A DNA stretch of 15,570 nt from an uncultured Ruminococcus sp. (GCA_937892835.1 CALBHM010000123.1:1-15570); one strand, 5' to 3'; shown: positions 6,351-13,105, counted from the first letter of the stretch. Numbers and translations are program-made. Notes: a model not told the origin generated them from the sequence alone.

Positions 6351-7487
6351 TTATGCAAGGCACATCTCGATCTGCTCGGCAGTTCGGGCTTTTGTTTTAC
6401 GCAGAACATCAGCGTAGATGTCAGCAGTTACGTTCACATCACAGTGACCAAGATGCTCAGACACGACTTTCAGGTCGATACCGCTGTTTAAGAGCATTGT
6501 AGCGTTGCAATGACGGAGCTGATGAAGAGTCATATCCTCAAACTCCGTTCCTTTGGTGAAGCGTTTGAGTGACTGATAGACTGAATTACGGTCACGGTAG
6601 TTCCCTCTTGCTGATACGAACACCATTTCAGGATGAGCGAAGTCATCACCGAGGGCATATTTCAGCTTTTCGATATACTCTTTCTGTGCAAGAAGAACCT
6701 TTTTCAGCTCCTGCCCCATACCGATGATGCGGATACTGCTCTCGGTCTTAGGATCAGTCAGTTCATGCTTTCCGCCTATGTCGGTCAACGTGTGGTTTAT
6801 CGAGATAGTGTTGTTCTCGAAGTCGATATCCTCCCAAGCAAGTCCAAGGCACCCTCCCGAACGCATACCCGTGTAAAGCAGAACCTTGATGATACGCTTG
6901 AAGTCCTCGTCCCACGGCTTACTTTCGAGGTATTCCATGAACCTTTTGAGCTTGTCTTCCTCTAAAGCCTTGTTTTTACGACTTTTCTTACGTTTCGGCA
7001 GTATCACGTTACGGCAGGGAGTGTCACGAATGAAGCCCTGCTCTGCTCCTCTGCGGAAGATGCTCTGCACTATGACGTACAGTTTCTTTACCGTCGCAGG
7101 GTTCAAGTTATAAGACTGCATTATCTGCGTCAGCCTGGGAGCGTTGATGTCCTTTACCTTAACATTACCGAGAACAGGCTCGATGTGGTTCTTGTACTGC
7201 CCCTTGTAGGTATAGATCGTGCTTTCTTTCAGTTCCTGCGGAGCGTAGTTTGTGAAATACCAATCTGCAAGCTCGGAAAAACGCATATTTTCGTTCAGCT
7301 GAGAGTAACCTTTGCAGTGTCTCTCGAACTCGAAAGCGTACTCCTGGGCGAGTTTTTCGGCTTTCTTTGGTGTCACTCCGTCGGGCGGAGTGTAGGTTGT
7401 TGATTTTACAAGCTGTTTGCCGTTCATATCGCAGCCGACAAACACCCTGATGCGGAATGTGTTTCCGCGTTTTGTTATATTCGCCAA
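6351..7487 (-). CDS. Tyrosine recombinase / integrase of the element
   Basis: This site-specific recombinase is expected to insert and excise the element. It has 378 residues when started at the TTG at 7487, which has AGGAGG seven bases upstream. An upstream ATG (7535) overlaps the promoter -10 region and is unlikely. The domains are an N-terminal arm-binding segment (about 1-55), a core-binding SAM-like domain (about 70-165) and a C-terminal catalytic domain. Catalytic residues in the chosen numbering are Arg209 (GMRSGG), Lys247, His322 and Arg325 (H-Q-L-R-H), His348 (L-G-H) and the nucleophile Tyr358. The usual Glu two residues after the first Arg is Gly, a mild deviation. All pentad residues are present, so it is probably active. 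It is convergent with rpsI and has its own promoter. Confidence 0.93.
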   Translation of the reverse strand: MANITKRGNTFRIRVFVGCDMNGKQLVKSTTYTPPDGVTPKKAEKLAQEYAFEFERHCKGYSQLNENMRFSELADWYFTNYAPQELKESTIYTYKGQYKNHIEPVLGNVKVKDINAPRLTQIMQSYNLNPATVKKLYVIVQSIFRRGAEQGFIRDTPCRNVILPKRKKSRKNKALEEDKLKRFMEYLESKPWDEDFKRIIKVLLYTGMRSGGCLGLAWEDIDFENNTISINHTLTDIGGKHELTDPKTESSIRIIGMGQELKKVLLAQKEYIEKLKYALGDDFAHPEMVFVSARGNYRDRNSVYQSLKRFTKGTEFEDMTLHQLRHCNATMLLNSGIDLKVVSEHLGHCDVNVTADIYADVLRKTKARTAEQIEMCLA

Positions 7488-7509
7488 TGTAAATCCTCCT
7501 AAATTTACA

Positions 7510-7585
7510 CTACGGCATATCTCTGTATTTAGCATTGTAGCGCACTATTCTATCTTTGTCAAGCGCTTTCGGAGATATGCCGTAG
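7510..7585. repeat. 14-bp perfect inverted repeat flanking the integrase promoter
   Basis: CTACGGCATATCTC (7510-7523) and its exact complement GAGATATGCCGTAG (7572-7585) are separated by 48 bases that contain the whole integrase promoter. One arm lies between the -10 box and the ribosome binding site. The other lies between the -35 box and the end of the relaxase remnant. The loop is too long and T-poor for a terminator. It could be a paired operator, or the ends of a small invertible promoter segment. Confidence 0.85.
7534..7562 (-). promoter_or_regulatory. Sigma-A promoter of the integrase gene
   Basis: On the minus strand TTGACA, 17 bases and TACAAT are seen, about 47 bases before the TTG start. 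This is a strong match, implying that the integrase can be transcribed independently of the upstream relaxase remnant. Confidence 0.8.
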
Positions 7586-7596
7586 CTTTTTGTCTT

Positions 7597-8784
7597 TTAT
7601 TCTAACTCTGCATTTCTTGTTTTGTTAAACTTATACCGGGCAAAATCCTCTGCAAGTCCACAAGCGGATATGAACGCCCTTGCTTTCTGTAAATCACGAG
7701 AGAGCTGATCTTCACGCTTGATACGCTGTGCTTCGGCATTCAGCTTCTTACGGCTAAGGTAATGAGCGTCCTCCTTTCTTCTTGTAGCCCGCAAGCTCCG
7801 AGGAAACAGCTTCAAACTGCTGTTTCACAGCACCAAGCTCCTGCACGGCAGCGTCACGCTCTTTTTTCAGCTTTTTGATGTTCTTCTCCATAGAGACATA
7901 CTTCTTTGCGGTGTCGCCGAGCTTGTCATAATCCTCTTTGGAGAGTGTGACCTTCTTACCGAATACGGACTCCTTGGCTTCAATGCTTTCAATCTCGCCT
8001 ATGTTCACTTTCTTCTTTGTAAGTTTCTCAAACTCGGCAACTGTCTCGTCACGTTCGGCTGTGAGCCTTTCGATCTCAGCATTGAGAGCATTTATCTTGT
8101 CCTGATGTTCGCCGTACTCCTCGACCTTATAACTGTAACCCCTGGACTTCTTCGGTTCGGAAATTTCAATGCCGTGAGCATTACAGATATTCTTCAAAAT
8201 ATCCCACTCGCTGCGTCTCCAACGGTCGTTCGCTTTCGCATCATTTTCGAAGCCCATTTCCTACATAGCCTTGTTTTTCGCATTGCGGACTTCAAGGCCA
8301 CGAGTAAAGTGTCCTACGGGGATATAGTTGATGTGCAGGTGCGGAGTTGATTCATCAAGGTGTAGCACTGCATTGAACACATAGAAGTTAGGATTTCTCT
8401 GCTGAAATCCATCCATATATTCACGCAGGCATTCAGTCGTTATCTCGGCATCGGGAGTACCGACGGCGGTGTCTTTTCTTGTTCCTATAGATGTTCATAG
8501 AAACTTTTGTGCTTGTTTGTGCCGGTGATAACGCTCTTGCTCGGCAGGCGGTTGAACAGGTGTTCAAAGTAGTTACCGATCTTACGATCCTTTCTTTTCT
8601 GATTAGCGTTATATTTCTCTACCGCTTCATCGAAAAGCTGATGATAAGCATCACTCAGAGCCTGCTGAACGAACACAACATTGTTCGGTGTTCTGGAGCT
8701 GTCGATATTCTTGGCAGAGAACTCTCTGTTGTTATGTGAAAGACTGCCTTTACCCTCGCACATCGAGATAGATTTTGTACTCAT
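7597..8784 (-). pseudogene. MobV/Pre-family relaxase (plasmid recombination enzyme), degraded
   Basis: MobV relaxases nick the transfer origin and pilot the strand during mobilization. The reading frame spans about 395 codons but is broken three times. The N-terminal piece (8784-8485, starting MSTKSISMCEGKGS) shifts frame near 8486-8495. The next frame carries the intact metal-binding core HLDESTPHLHINYIP followed by VGHFTRGLEVRNAKNKAM. That frame then meets an in-frame TAG at 8261-8263 where a CAG Gln codon is likely ancestral. The continuation (8257-7754) has the helical, coiled-coil C-terminal part (A-L-N-A-E-I-E-R-L-T...). A second frameshift near 7765-7775 returns to the original frame for the last ~55 residues, rich in Lys/Arg. 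The second frameshift is the least certain. The start has only a weak GAGAG ribosome site. A full-length relaxase cannot be made, so the element depends on outside help to transfer. Confidence 0.85.
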
Positions 8785-9199
8785 GTTATAGTCTCTCTTT
8801 CATAAAATTTTTTTCATCATATAAGCCCTGACGGGCTTGAAGAATTACGCACAAGACAGAGCTTGTGCTTCTGAGAACATTTACGCCCTGTCGGGCTTTT
8901 AAGAATTTCGCATAAGACGGAGCTTATGCTCCATATAGCCCTGATGGGCAAATTGGCTTGCAACGATACGGAGATCGGCAACCCAAACGGTGCGAAGCAC
9001 CGGATTTTACTTGCAGCACATAGCGCAGTCTTGTGCAAGTGCCGCCAGTAACCCCAAAGCACTTTTGACAGCCACCTACACGACTATCAAAAATGCCGGG
9101 GCTCTTCGAGGCTCTTATCGGCTGGCGGAGCAGCCGAAATTGTGGGTACGGTTATTCTGAACTGCACCCGTGAGAGCTGCGGAAATCCGCATTACAATT
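8785..9199. other. Hairpin-rich noncoding stretch upstream of the relaxase remnant
   Basis: There is no credible gene in these 415 bases; the one open frame (9062-8817) is rich in Cys, Trp and Ser and lacks a ribosome site. Instead there are many short stems. Three A-type hairpins and two B-type hairpins lie within 8823-8949. Beyond them are CGGTGC-GAA-GCACCG (8988-9002), ACTTGCA/TGCAAGT (9009-9040), TCGGCTG/CAGCCGA near 9118-9137 and GCGGA-AA-TCCGC near 9179-9190. The position just upstream of a MobV gene is where such systems place oriT, so a transfer origin is the leading guess. A structured RNA is the alternative. Confidence 0.55.
8823..8949. repeat. Tandem alternating hairpin repeats
   Basis: The order is A-B-A-B-A. 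A hairpins are GCCC-TGAC-GGGC (8825), GCCC-TGTC-GGGC (8885) and GCCC-TGAT-GGGC (about 8938). B hairpins are GCACAAG-ACAGAG-CTTGTGC (8849-8868) and GCATAAG-ACGGAG-CTTATGC (8910-8929). The unit is about 60 bp. The two B stems differ by one compensated base pair (C:G versus T:A), which points to selection for pairing. Confidence 0.75.
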
Positions 9200-9237
9200 T
9201 TGAAAAAGCATCATATCGGAATCGATGATTTTTTCAA
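9200..9237 (-). terminator. Probable terminator of the CHC2-protein transcript
   Basis: TTGAAAAA pairs with TTTTTCAA, and inside it ATCAT pairs with ATGAT, forming a long A/T-rich hairpin over the stop codon. On the minus strand the 3' arm contains CTTTTTC. There is no separate U run beyond it, so efficiency is uncertain. Confidence 0.5.
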
Positions 9238-9821
9238 AAATCAGCCCTCAATTCTTTCTGAAAATCTGCTATTTCTGCAACGATATTTTTCATGGAAAGC
9301 CGACCTGCTTTGTTGTAGTTTATGAACTCCAAACATAGGTACTCTGCGTAGTCCAAATGATGCAAGGAATATACAAAACGCTCGTCACATTTTTCTTCGG
9401 GAGAGGCAGGAGCATATTCTCCCCATTCACGCATCAGACACAGGTAATCATTTAGCGTTCGCCACGCCTGTTTCTCCCATTCTTCATACTCCCGTTTTTC
9501 CTGGACACGCTTCTGGTATTCGGACACTTCTTCCGCAGTCGGAGCTTTGCCGATTTCGATATTCAAAGCGTAATCATCATTGAGCTTTTTCACAGCATCA
9601 ATAGGCTTGTCCAGCCCGAACATTTTTTGTGTGAAGCTGATAACGTCAACGTGCGTTCCGCAGCCGAAGCAATGAAGAGCATCGGGATATATTTTTGCGG
9701 AGGGAGTACGCTCATTATGAAATGGGCAAAGTGCCATACCACCATGGGATATTTCAAGACCGTATCCCTCTGTCACCGTTCTCATATCGATAGCAGATTT
9801 TACCTGCTCAAATATCGTCAA
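9234..9821 (-). CDS. CHC2 zinc-finger protein, DnaG-primase N-terminal-like
   Basis: This 195-residue protein carries the primase-type zinc ribbon near its N-terminus: C32-P-F-H35 and C51-F-G-C54, the C-x2-H...C-x2-C ligand set of the CHC2 family. The segment N-E-R-T-P-S between them is also typical. The rest is charged and helical, with no TOPRIM catalytic domain, so it is not a complete primase. Such short CHC2 proteins are common in replication/transfer modules of Firmicute mobile elements, where they probably help DNA binding or priming. The start is TTG at 9821, overlapping the upstream stop by four bases (TTGA), so it is probably translated by coupling, as no clear ribosome site is seen. 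An internal ATG at residue 13 would still keep the finger. Confidence 0.85.
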   Translation of the reverse strand: MTIFEQVKSAIDMRTVTEGYGLEISHGGMALCPFHNERTPSAKIYPDALHCFGCGTHVDVISFTQKMFGLDKPIDAVKKLNDDYALNIEIGKAPTAEEVSEYQKRVQEKREYEEWEKQAWRTLNDYLCLMREWGEYAPASPEEKCDERFVYSLHHLDYAEYLCLEFINYNKAGRLSMKNIVAEIADFQKELRADF

Positions 9822-10114
9822 TTCTGGAAATAGTTAAGCAGGTCAGCCTTGTTGACAAGTATCTTTCCACGGACACCTTCGCCTGTGCGGATATACTTGA
9901 TCTTGTTTTGAGCTACAAGCATACGGACAGTGTGTTCGGAAAGGCCGTCAATAAGCTCGGTACATTCCTTGACGGTCAGCATTTTCACCTTTTCAGCTGC
10001 AGGAACTTTGGTTGTTTCGGGGACTGCGCCCTCATTAGGCTCTCTGTCGTAAGCGACAGCGGTCATGAGTTCAAGTATCTGGTCGAGAAGCTGTTCTTTT
10101 CTTTCGTTTGTCAT
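9818..10114 (-). CDS. Small helix-turn-helix / excisionase-like DNA-binding protein
   Basis: The product has 98 residues when begun at the ATG at 10114, preceded by GAGGA at nine bases. An ATG five codons earlier is possible. The C-terminal half (about 45-98) has the winged-helix pattern of the excisionase/MerR-like HTH_17 type. It contains M-L-T-V-K-E-C-T-E-L-I, then L-S-E-H-T-V-R-M-L-V as recognition helix, I-K-Y-I-R-T-G in the wing and K-A-D-L-L-N-Y at the end. The N-terminal 40 residues are helical and unassigned. It is coupled to the CHC2 gene by a four-base overlap. Likely jobs are integrase directionality factor or local regulator; the sequence does not decide. Confidence 0.75.
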   Translation of the reverse strand: MTNERKEQLLDQILELMTAVAYDREPNEGAVPETTKVPAAEKVKMLTVKECTELIDGLSEHTVRMLVAQNKIKYIRTGEGVRGKILVNKADLLNYFQN

Positions 10115-10156
10115 AATTAAAATCCTCATCTTTCTATCTAAGAGTTTTGTGTTTTA

Positions 10157-10216
10157 TGAACTTTGAACATTTTGAGCATTTTGCAGTTTCAAAGTGTGCA
10201 AAATGCGGAAAGTTCA
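10157..10216. other. Nested 60-base inverted repeat between DUF3987 and HTH genes
   Basis: The outer arms TGAACTTT (10157-10164) and AAAGTTCA (10209-10216) enclose inner arms GCATTTTGC (10176-10184) and GCAAAATGC (10198-10206). Both pairs are perfect. It sits in the 109-base gap after the DUF3987 stop. There is no U run, so it may be an attenuator, an RNA processing site or a protein-binding site rather than an ordinary terminator. Confidence 0.65.
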
Positions 10217-10223
10217 GATTTCA

Positions 10224-11641
10224 TCATCTGTAAATGTTCGGGTTGATGATAACATCTGTTATCGTTTTGTTGTTCGTACCCTTGCTTGTGTTGCGGACAA
10301 TATACCTGTATTCTTCAAGCATATCCATTGTCTCAGCAAAGTCGGCGGCGTTCTTAAATAGCGTGCATCTGCACAGCTTGTACAGGTCATTCTGCCTGAT
10401 ACTTGTGATGTGCTTTGAGTGTATCTTGTTTATCACACGTTCTGCCTTTATCGTTCCGAGATCAACGTCACCGAGACTGTACGCATATATCGCCTGCTCT
10501 CGGAAATACTCACCGATCTCGATAGCGTTACAGAACGTATCAAGCGTGACACGGCTCTCCACAGGCTCAATACCATTAAGCGCACACTTTATGCAGTGAA
10601 TGATACCGCACAGGCGGAGCAGTTCGCCGTGATACTTACCGCCCCAGTCTTTGCAGAATGCCATATCCGTGAGGAGCATCGGCTCAATACGCCTGTTGTA
10701 GTAATCTACGAACTCACCGTATGTCTTTTCATCGAAATGGAGATACAGCTCCTTTTCGTCGTGATAAGCAAACTTCTTACCGAGGAGCTTGTATATCAGC
10801 CGCTTGTAATTCTCTGCAACAGTTTCGGGAACAGCCTGCGTATCGTACTTACGGTGACCGATATTGCTTACGGGGAAACAATACAGAAAACGTGCTATCA
10901 GTCCGCTGCCACGGAACACAGGATTGTTTATCATGCTATCAAACATATATGGCTGACACGCAAGGCAGATGCTCATGTACGGCTTTTTCAGCACTATACT
11001 CGCCCTGGTCGCTCTGTCGCTGATATACGTTTCACCATTCCACGATTTCAGCAGGAGATCAAGGTTCGGTATATTGTTGCTGTAACGTCCGCTGAAATTA
11101 CCGAGCATTCCGGCTTCATCGGATATCATAAGGAGTGTGCCGTTTTCTTCAAGCAAATTCACAAGAGATTCGGGTGTAACATCGTCAACCGCTATCCTAC
11201 GAAAGTTGCTCGGAGGCATATTGCTCATCTCAGTTTGGAGCTTGGCAATCTCCTCGGCGGTAATGTCTTTCTTCTTTTCAAGTGCTTCGAGCTTGCCCTC
11301 AAACAGCTTTCGTTTTTCCTGGCCCTGAAAACATCCTACTTGTTATTCTCGTTCCAGTCGCCTGCAAACTGTATGTACGGCTTTTTTACCATCGCTATCA
11401 CGGGCAACTTTTTAAAACTCGGCTCGGCAACGGTAAGAGCGTCAAGCACTAGCGGCTCGGTGTGGTCGCACTTGCCCGCCATTCGGTACAGCCCCGTAAG
11501 GCAGTAGCTGACAGCCAAAAGTATCGCCGTGCCTGCCATATCACCTATAATAGGCGATAGTGCGTTCACAGGGAACGGCAGGAAGTTTGTTCTATCGGGA
11601 TGAAGGGATGTGGGCTGAGTCCACGTTGTTTCGTTGTGCAA
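10224..11641 (-). pseudogene. DUF3987-family replication/helicase-like protein, frameshifted
   Basis: DUF3987 proteins accompany CHC2 proteins in mobile elements and are thought to help element replication. Two frames together cover about 472 codons. The N-terminal piece (11641-11336) starts with TTG, GGAAG seven bases before it, and runs through PFPVNALSP to GDWNENNK and a stop. The rest of the protein is in another frame, open from about 11334. It holds a coiled-coil stretch (EKRKLFEGKLEALEKKKD), then VDDVTPESLVNLLEENG, SDEAGMLGNFSGRYS and FRGSGLIARFLY, all typical of the family. The shift therefore lies near 11334-11345. The Walker-A-like segment expected after T-E-P-L is not visible, and a short deletion near S-P-I-I-G-D-M-A-G is suspected. 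An internal ATG at 11228 might express the C-terminal part. Confidence 0.75.
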
Positions 11642-11780
11642 CTATCATCTTCCTTTCAAATGTTTTTATAAAAGTGCTTTTATATGAATAGCAGTCAACA
11701 TCTTGTATGCAATTATGCAATACCGCTGTCAGCCGACCTTTGCCTGCTGACATGACCATTGTAACATTTTTTTGATGGCC
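11642..11780. promoter_or_regulatory. Upstream control region of the DUF3987 operon
   Basis: This noncoding stretch holds three distinct symmetric motifs. They are the palindrome TATAAAAG-TG-CTTTTATA (11667-11684), a tandem direct repeat TATGCAAT-TATGCAAT (11706-11721), and the hairpin TGTCAGC/GCTGACA (11727-11733 with 11746-11752). A minus-strand TTGACT lies near 11692-11697, but no -10 box at proper spacing was found, so the promoter of the minus-strand operon is not assigned. Confidence 0.5.
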
Positions 11781-11782
11781 TT

Positions 11783-11883
11783 GTGCGTGTATTGCGTATT
11801 TACGCAAAAGAATACGCATAATATTTTTGAATACGCCGTATATCACGCTATAATACGCATTATAATTGACATTTTGCGTGCAA
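11783..11883. promoter_or_regulatory. Cluster of TACGCA/TGCGTA sites, probable operator array
   Basis: About 100 bases between divergent transcripts contain a perfect palindrome TTGCGTA-TT-TACGCAA (11792-11807). It also holds further copies of TACGCA or close variants at 11813, 11832 (within ATACG-C-CGTAT), 11844 and 11854. TTGCGTGCAA at 11874 lies inside the promoter spacer of the plus-strand gene. Regular 10-12 and 19-base steps place several on similar DNA faces. Autoregulation or an iteron-like origin are the main options. Confidence 0.65.
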
Positions 11884-11894
11884 TATGTTATTAT
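11866..11894 (+). promoter_or_regulatory. Sigma-A promoter of the zinc-ribbon gene
   Basis: TTGACA, 17 bases, TATTAT, ending 30 bases before the ATG at 11925. The spacer contains TTGCGTGCAA, so a protein binding the site array would directly block or modulate polymerase. Confidence 0.8.
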
Positions 11895-11924
11895 ATTAGA
11901 AGATAGCAAAAGCGAGGGGAGCGT

Positions 11925-12944
11925 ATGGTAACTACGACAATTTACCGTATAAACGAAACAGACCGCACGATAAATATCGCACAGTCTGTTATTGATACCG
12001 AAGAAAGCATACACGGCGCAGTCTTGAATACAAGAACATATACCTTTGATGAGCTGATGAATCAGCATAAAGTGTTCTGCGAACATACCGAGCCTTACGA
12101 TGCGTTCAGAGACAGGCTCAACAGCGCCCTGCGTATTGACAGGAGCATTGATATCAGCACAGATGATATGATAGCGAGGTTTATAGCTGAGTATGGGGAG
12201 AATATCTTTTTCAGAGGATATGTAAGCTCTGTTATAAAATTTTACAATAAAGAGCGTTATGTCTTGTTGAAACCGAATGATGTGGTCATAGCAAAGCTCA
12301 ACAGGAGAAAGATACAGGACGAAGTTTCCCGAAAGCTCATTGAGTTCATGGATACGCAGTTCGCACTGATATGCGGTAATGCGTATTTCAGCCATAAGGC
12401 TACTATGGAGCATTTTATGATACAGCCCGGAAGAATGATAGTCGCTGCAGATGATTACACATTCAATGTATTCCGTGAAAGCGACAACTGCCTGCTGACC
12501 GTCCTTGCAGAGATCGGGCAGCTCGTTCATTATAATAAGTGGACTGTCTGCGAGTGCGGTTTCTGTCATAAGCTGTTCCTCGGAACGGAAGAAGAAGTCT
12601 GCTGTCACTCCGCCGAGTGCATCGAAGCTCAGAAACAGCAGAAAGAAGCCATATACAAGGAAAACACCAAGGCATATTCAGCCGTGAAGCGTGATTACGA
12701 TGCCTATGTCCGCAGATATAAGAAGGTACTTGTTGAAGCAGGCATCGAGAAGTACCACACTGCCGAGTTCGACGATTTTATGCAGGCTAAGCAGGAGCGT
12801 ATGGAAGATATGGACAAGCTCAAAAAACGCCTGATACGCAACGATCTGCCGACTAAGGAGCTTGAAGACCTTTCAGCTAAGTATAAGGCGGAGATAAAGG
12901 CTATGGTTGAGGAGCTTGTGGAGAAGTTTGGAAAGAGGGTTTGA
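11925..12944 (+). CDS. Zinc-ribbon protein of unknown function
   Basis: This protein of 339 residues starts at an ATG with AGGGGAG five bases upstream. I do not recognise a characterised family with certainty; it resembles the conserved DUF6076-type hypotheticals of Firmicute accessory regions. Residues 1-200 are a mixed globular region without a recognised motif. A Cys cluster at 209-232 (C209, C211, C214, C226, C227, C232) looks like the C-x-x-C...C-S-x-x-C ribbon of CGNR-like DNA-binding proteins. About 100 highly charged, helical residues follow, including R-R-Y-K-K and K-L-K-K-R, probably coiled coil. No membrane segment is seen. It is divergent from the replication operon, with the TACGCA site cluster in between, so an element regulator that binds those sites is plausible but unproven. 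Confidence 0.7.
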   Translation: MVTTTIYRINETDRTINIAQSVIDTEESIHGAVLNTRTYTFDELMNQHKVFCEHTEPYDAFRDRLNSALRIDRSIDISTDDMIARFIAEYGENIFFRGYVSSVIKFYNKERYVLLKPNDVVIAKLNRRKIQDEVSRKLIEFMDTQFALICGNAYFSHKATMEHFMIQPGRMIVAADDYTFNVFRESDNCLLTVLAEIGQLVHYNKWTVCECGFCHKLFLGTEEEVCCHSAECIEAQKQQKEAIYKENTKAYSAVKRDYDAYVRRYKKVLVEAGIEKYHTAEFDDFMQAKQERMEDMDKLKKRLIRNDLPTKELEDLSAKYKAEIKAMVEELVEKFGKRV

Positions 12945-12970
12945 ACTTTGACTCCGATGGAGTCAAAGTT
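12944..12970. other. 12-bp perfect hairpin after the zinc-ribbon gene
   Basis: AACTTTGACTCC and GGAGTCAAAGTT pair perfectly around GAT, starting at the last base of the stop codon. No T tract follows on either strand (ATAGATAATC on plus), so this is not a standard terminator, although a U-less terminator remains possible. It also lies next to a 9-base match to the rpsI end. Confidence 0.6.
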
Positions 12971-13019
12971 ATAGATAATCATATTAACAAAATGCAATAA
13001 GTTTGTTTCCGAATTACTA

Positions 13020-13048
13020 TTGAAATTAATTGTATAATATGATATCAT
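13020..13048 (+). promoter_or_regulatory. Promoter of the restriction-modification operon
   Basis: TTGAAA, 17 bases, TATCAT, with TGA directly before the -10 box (extended -10). The start codon at 13106 is about 57 bases further on. The leader contains GTATTATACC and GAGTATACC, possible operator half-sites, but no controller-protein gene is present in the window. Confidence 0.6.
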
Positions 13049-13105
13049 AGATATTATGGTGTATTATACCCATTTGGAGTGAGTATACCGAAAGGTGGTA
13101 AAACA

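Noticed and set aside
8823..8949. CRISPR array
   Set aside because: The repeated units are two alternating hairpins in only two to three diverged copies, with no constant repeat and unique spacers and no cas gene.
8817..9062. 81-residue open frame on the minus strand
   Set aside because: It overlies the tandem hairpin repeats, has no ribosome binding site and has an amino-acid make-up (many Cys, Trp, Ser) that fits translated noncoding DNA.
11300..11338. Third-frame G-P-G-K-T-K resembling a Walker A motif
   Set aside because: It appears in a frame that stops a few codons later, in the region where the DUF3987 frames overlap; taken as coincidence.
10419..11507. 362-residue open frame on the plus strand
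   Set aside because: It is the complement of the DUF3987 reading frames, whose conserved motifs are clear; the antisense product shows no domain and has no ribosome site.
11592..12608. 338-residue open frame on the minus strand
   Set aside because: It is antisense to the zinc-ribbon gene, which has a promoter, ribosome site and Cys motif; it also crosses the divergent control region and has no recognisable motif.
12944..12970. Standard intrinsic terminator
   Set aside because: The stem is perfect but no T tract follows on either strand; kept only as a hairpin of unknown role.
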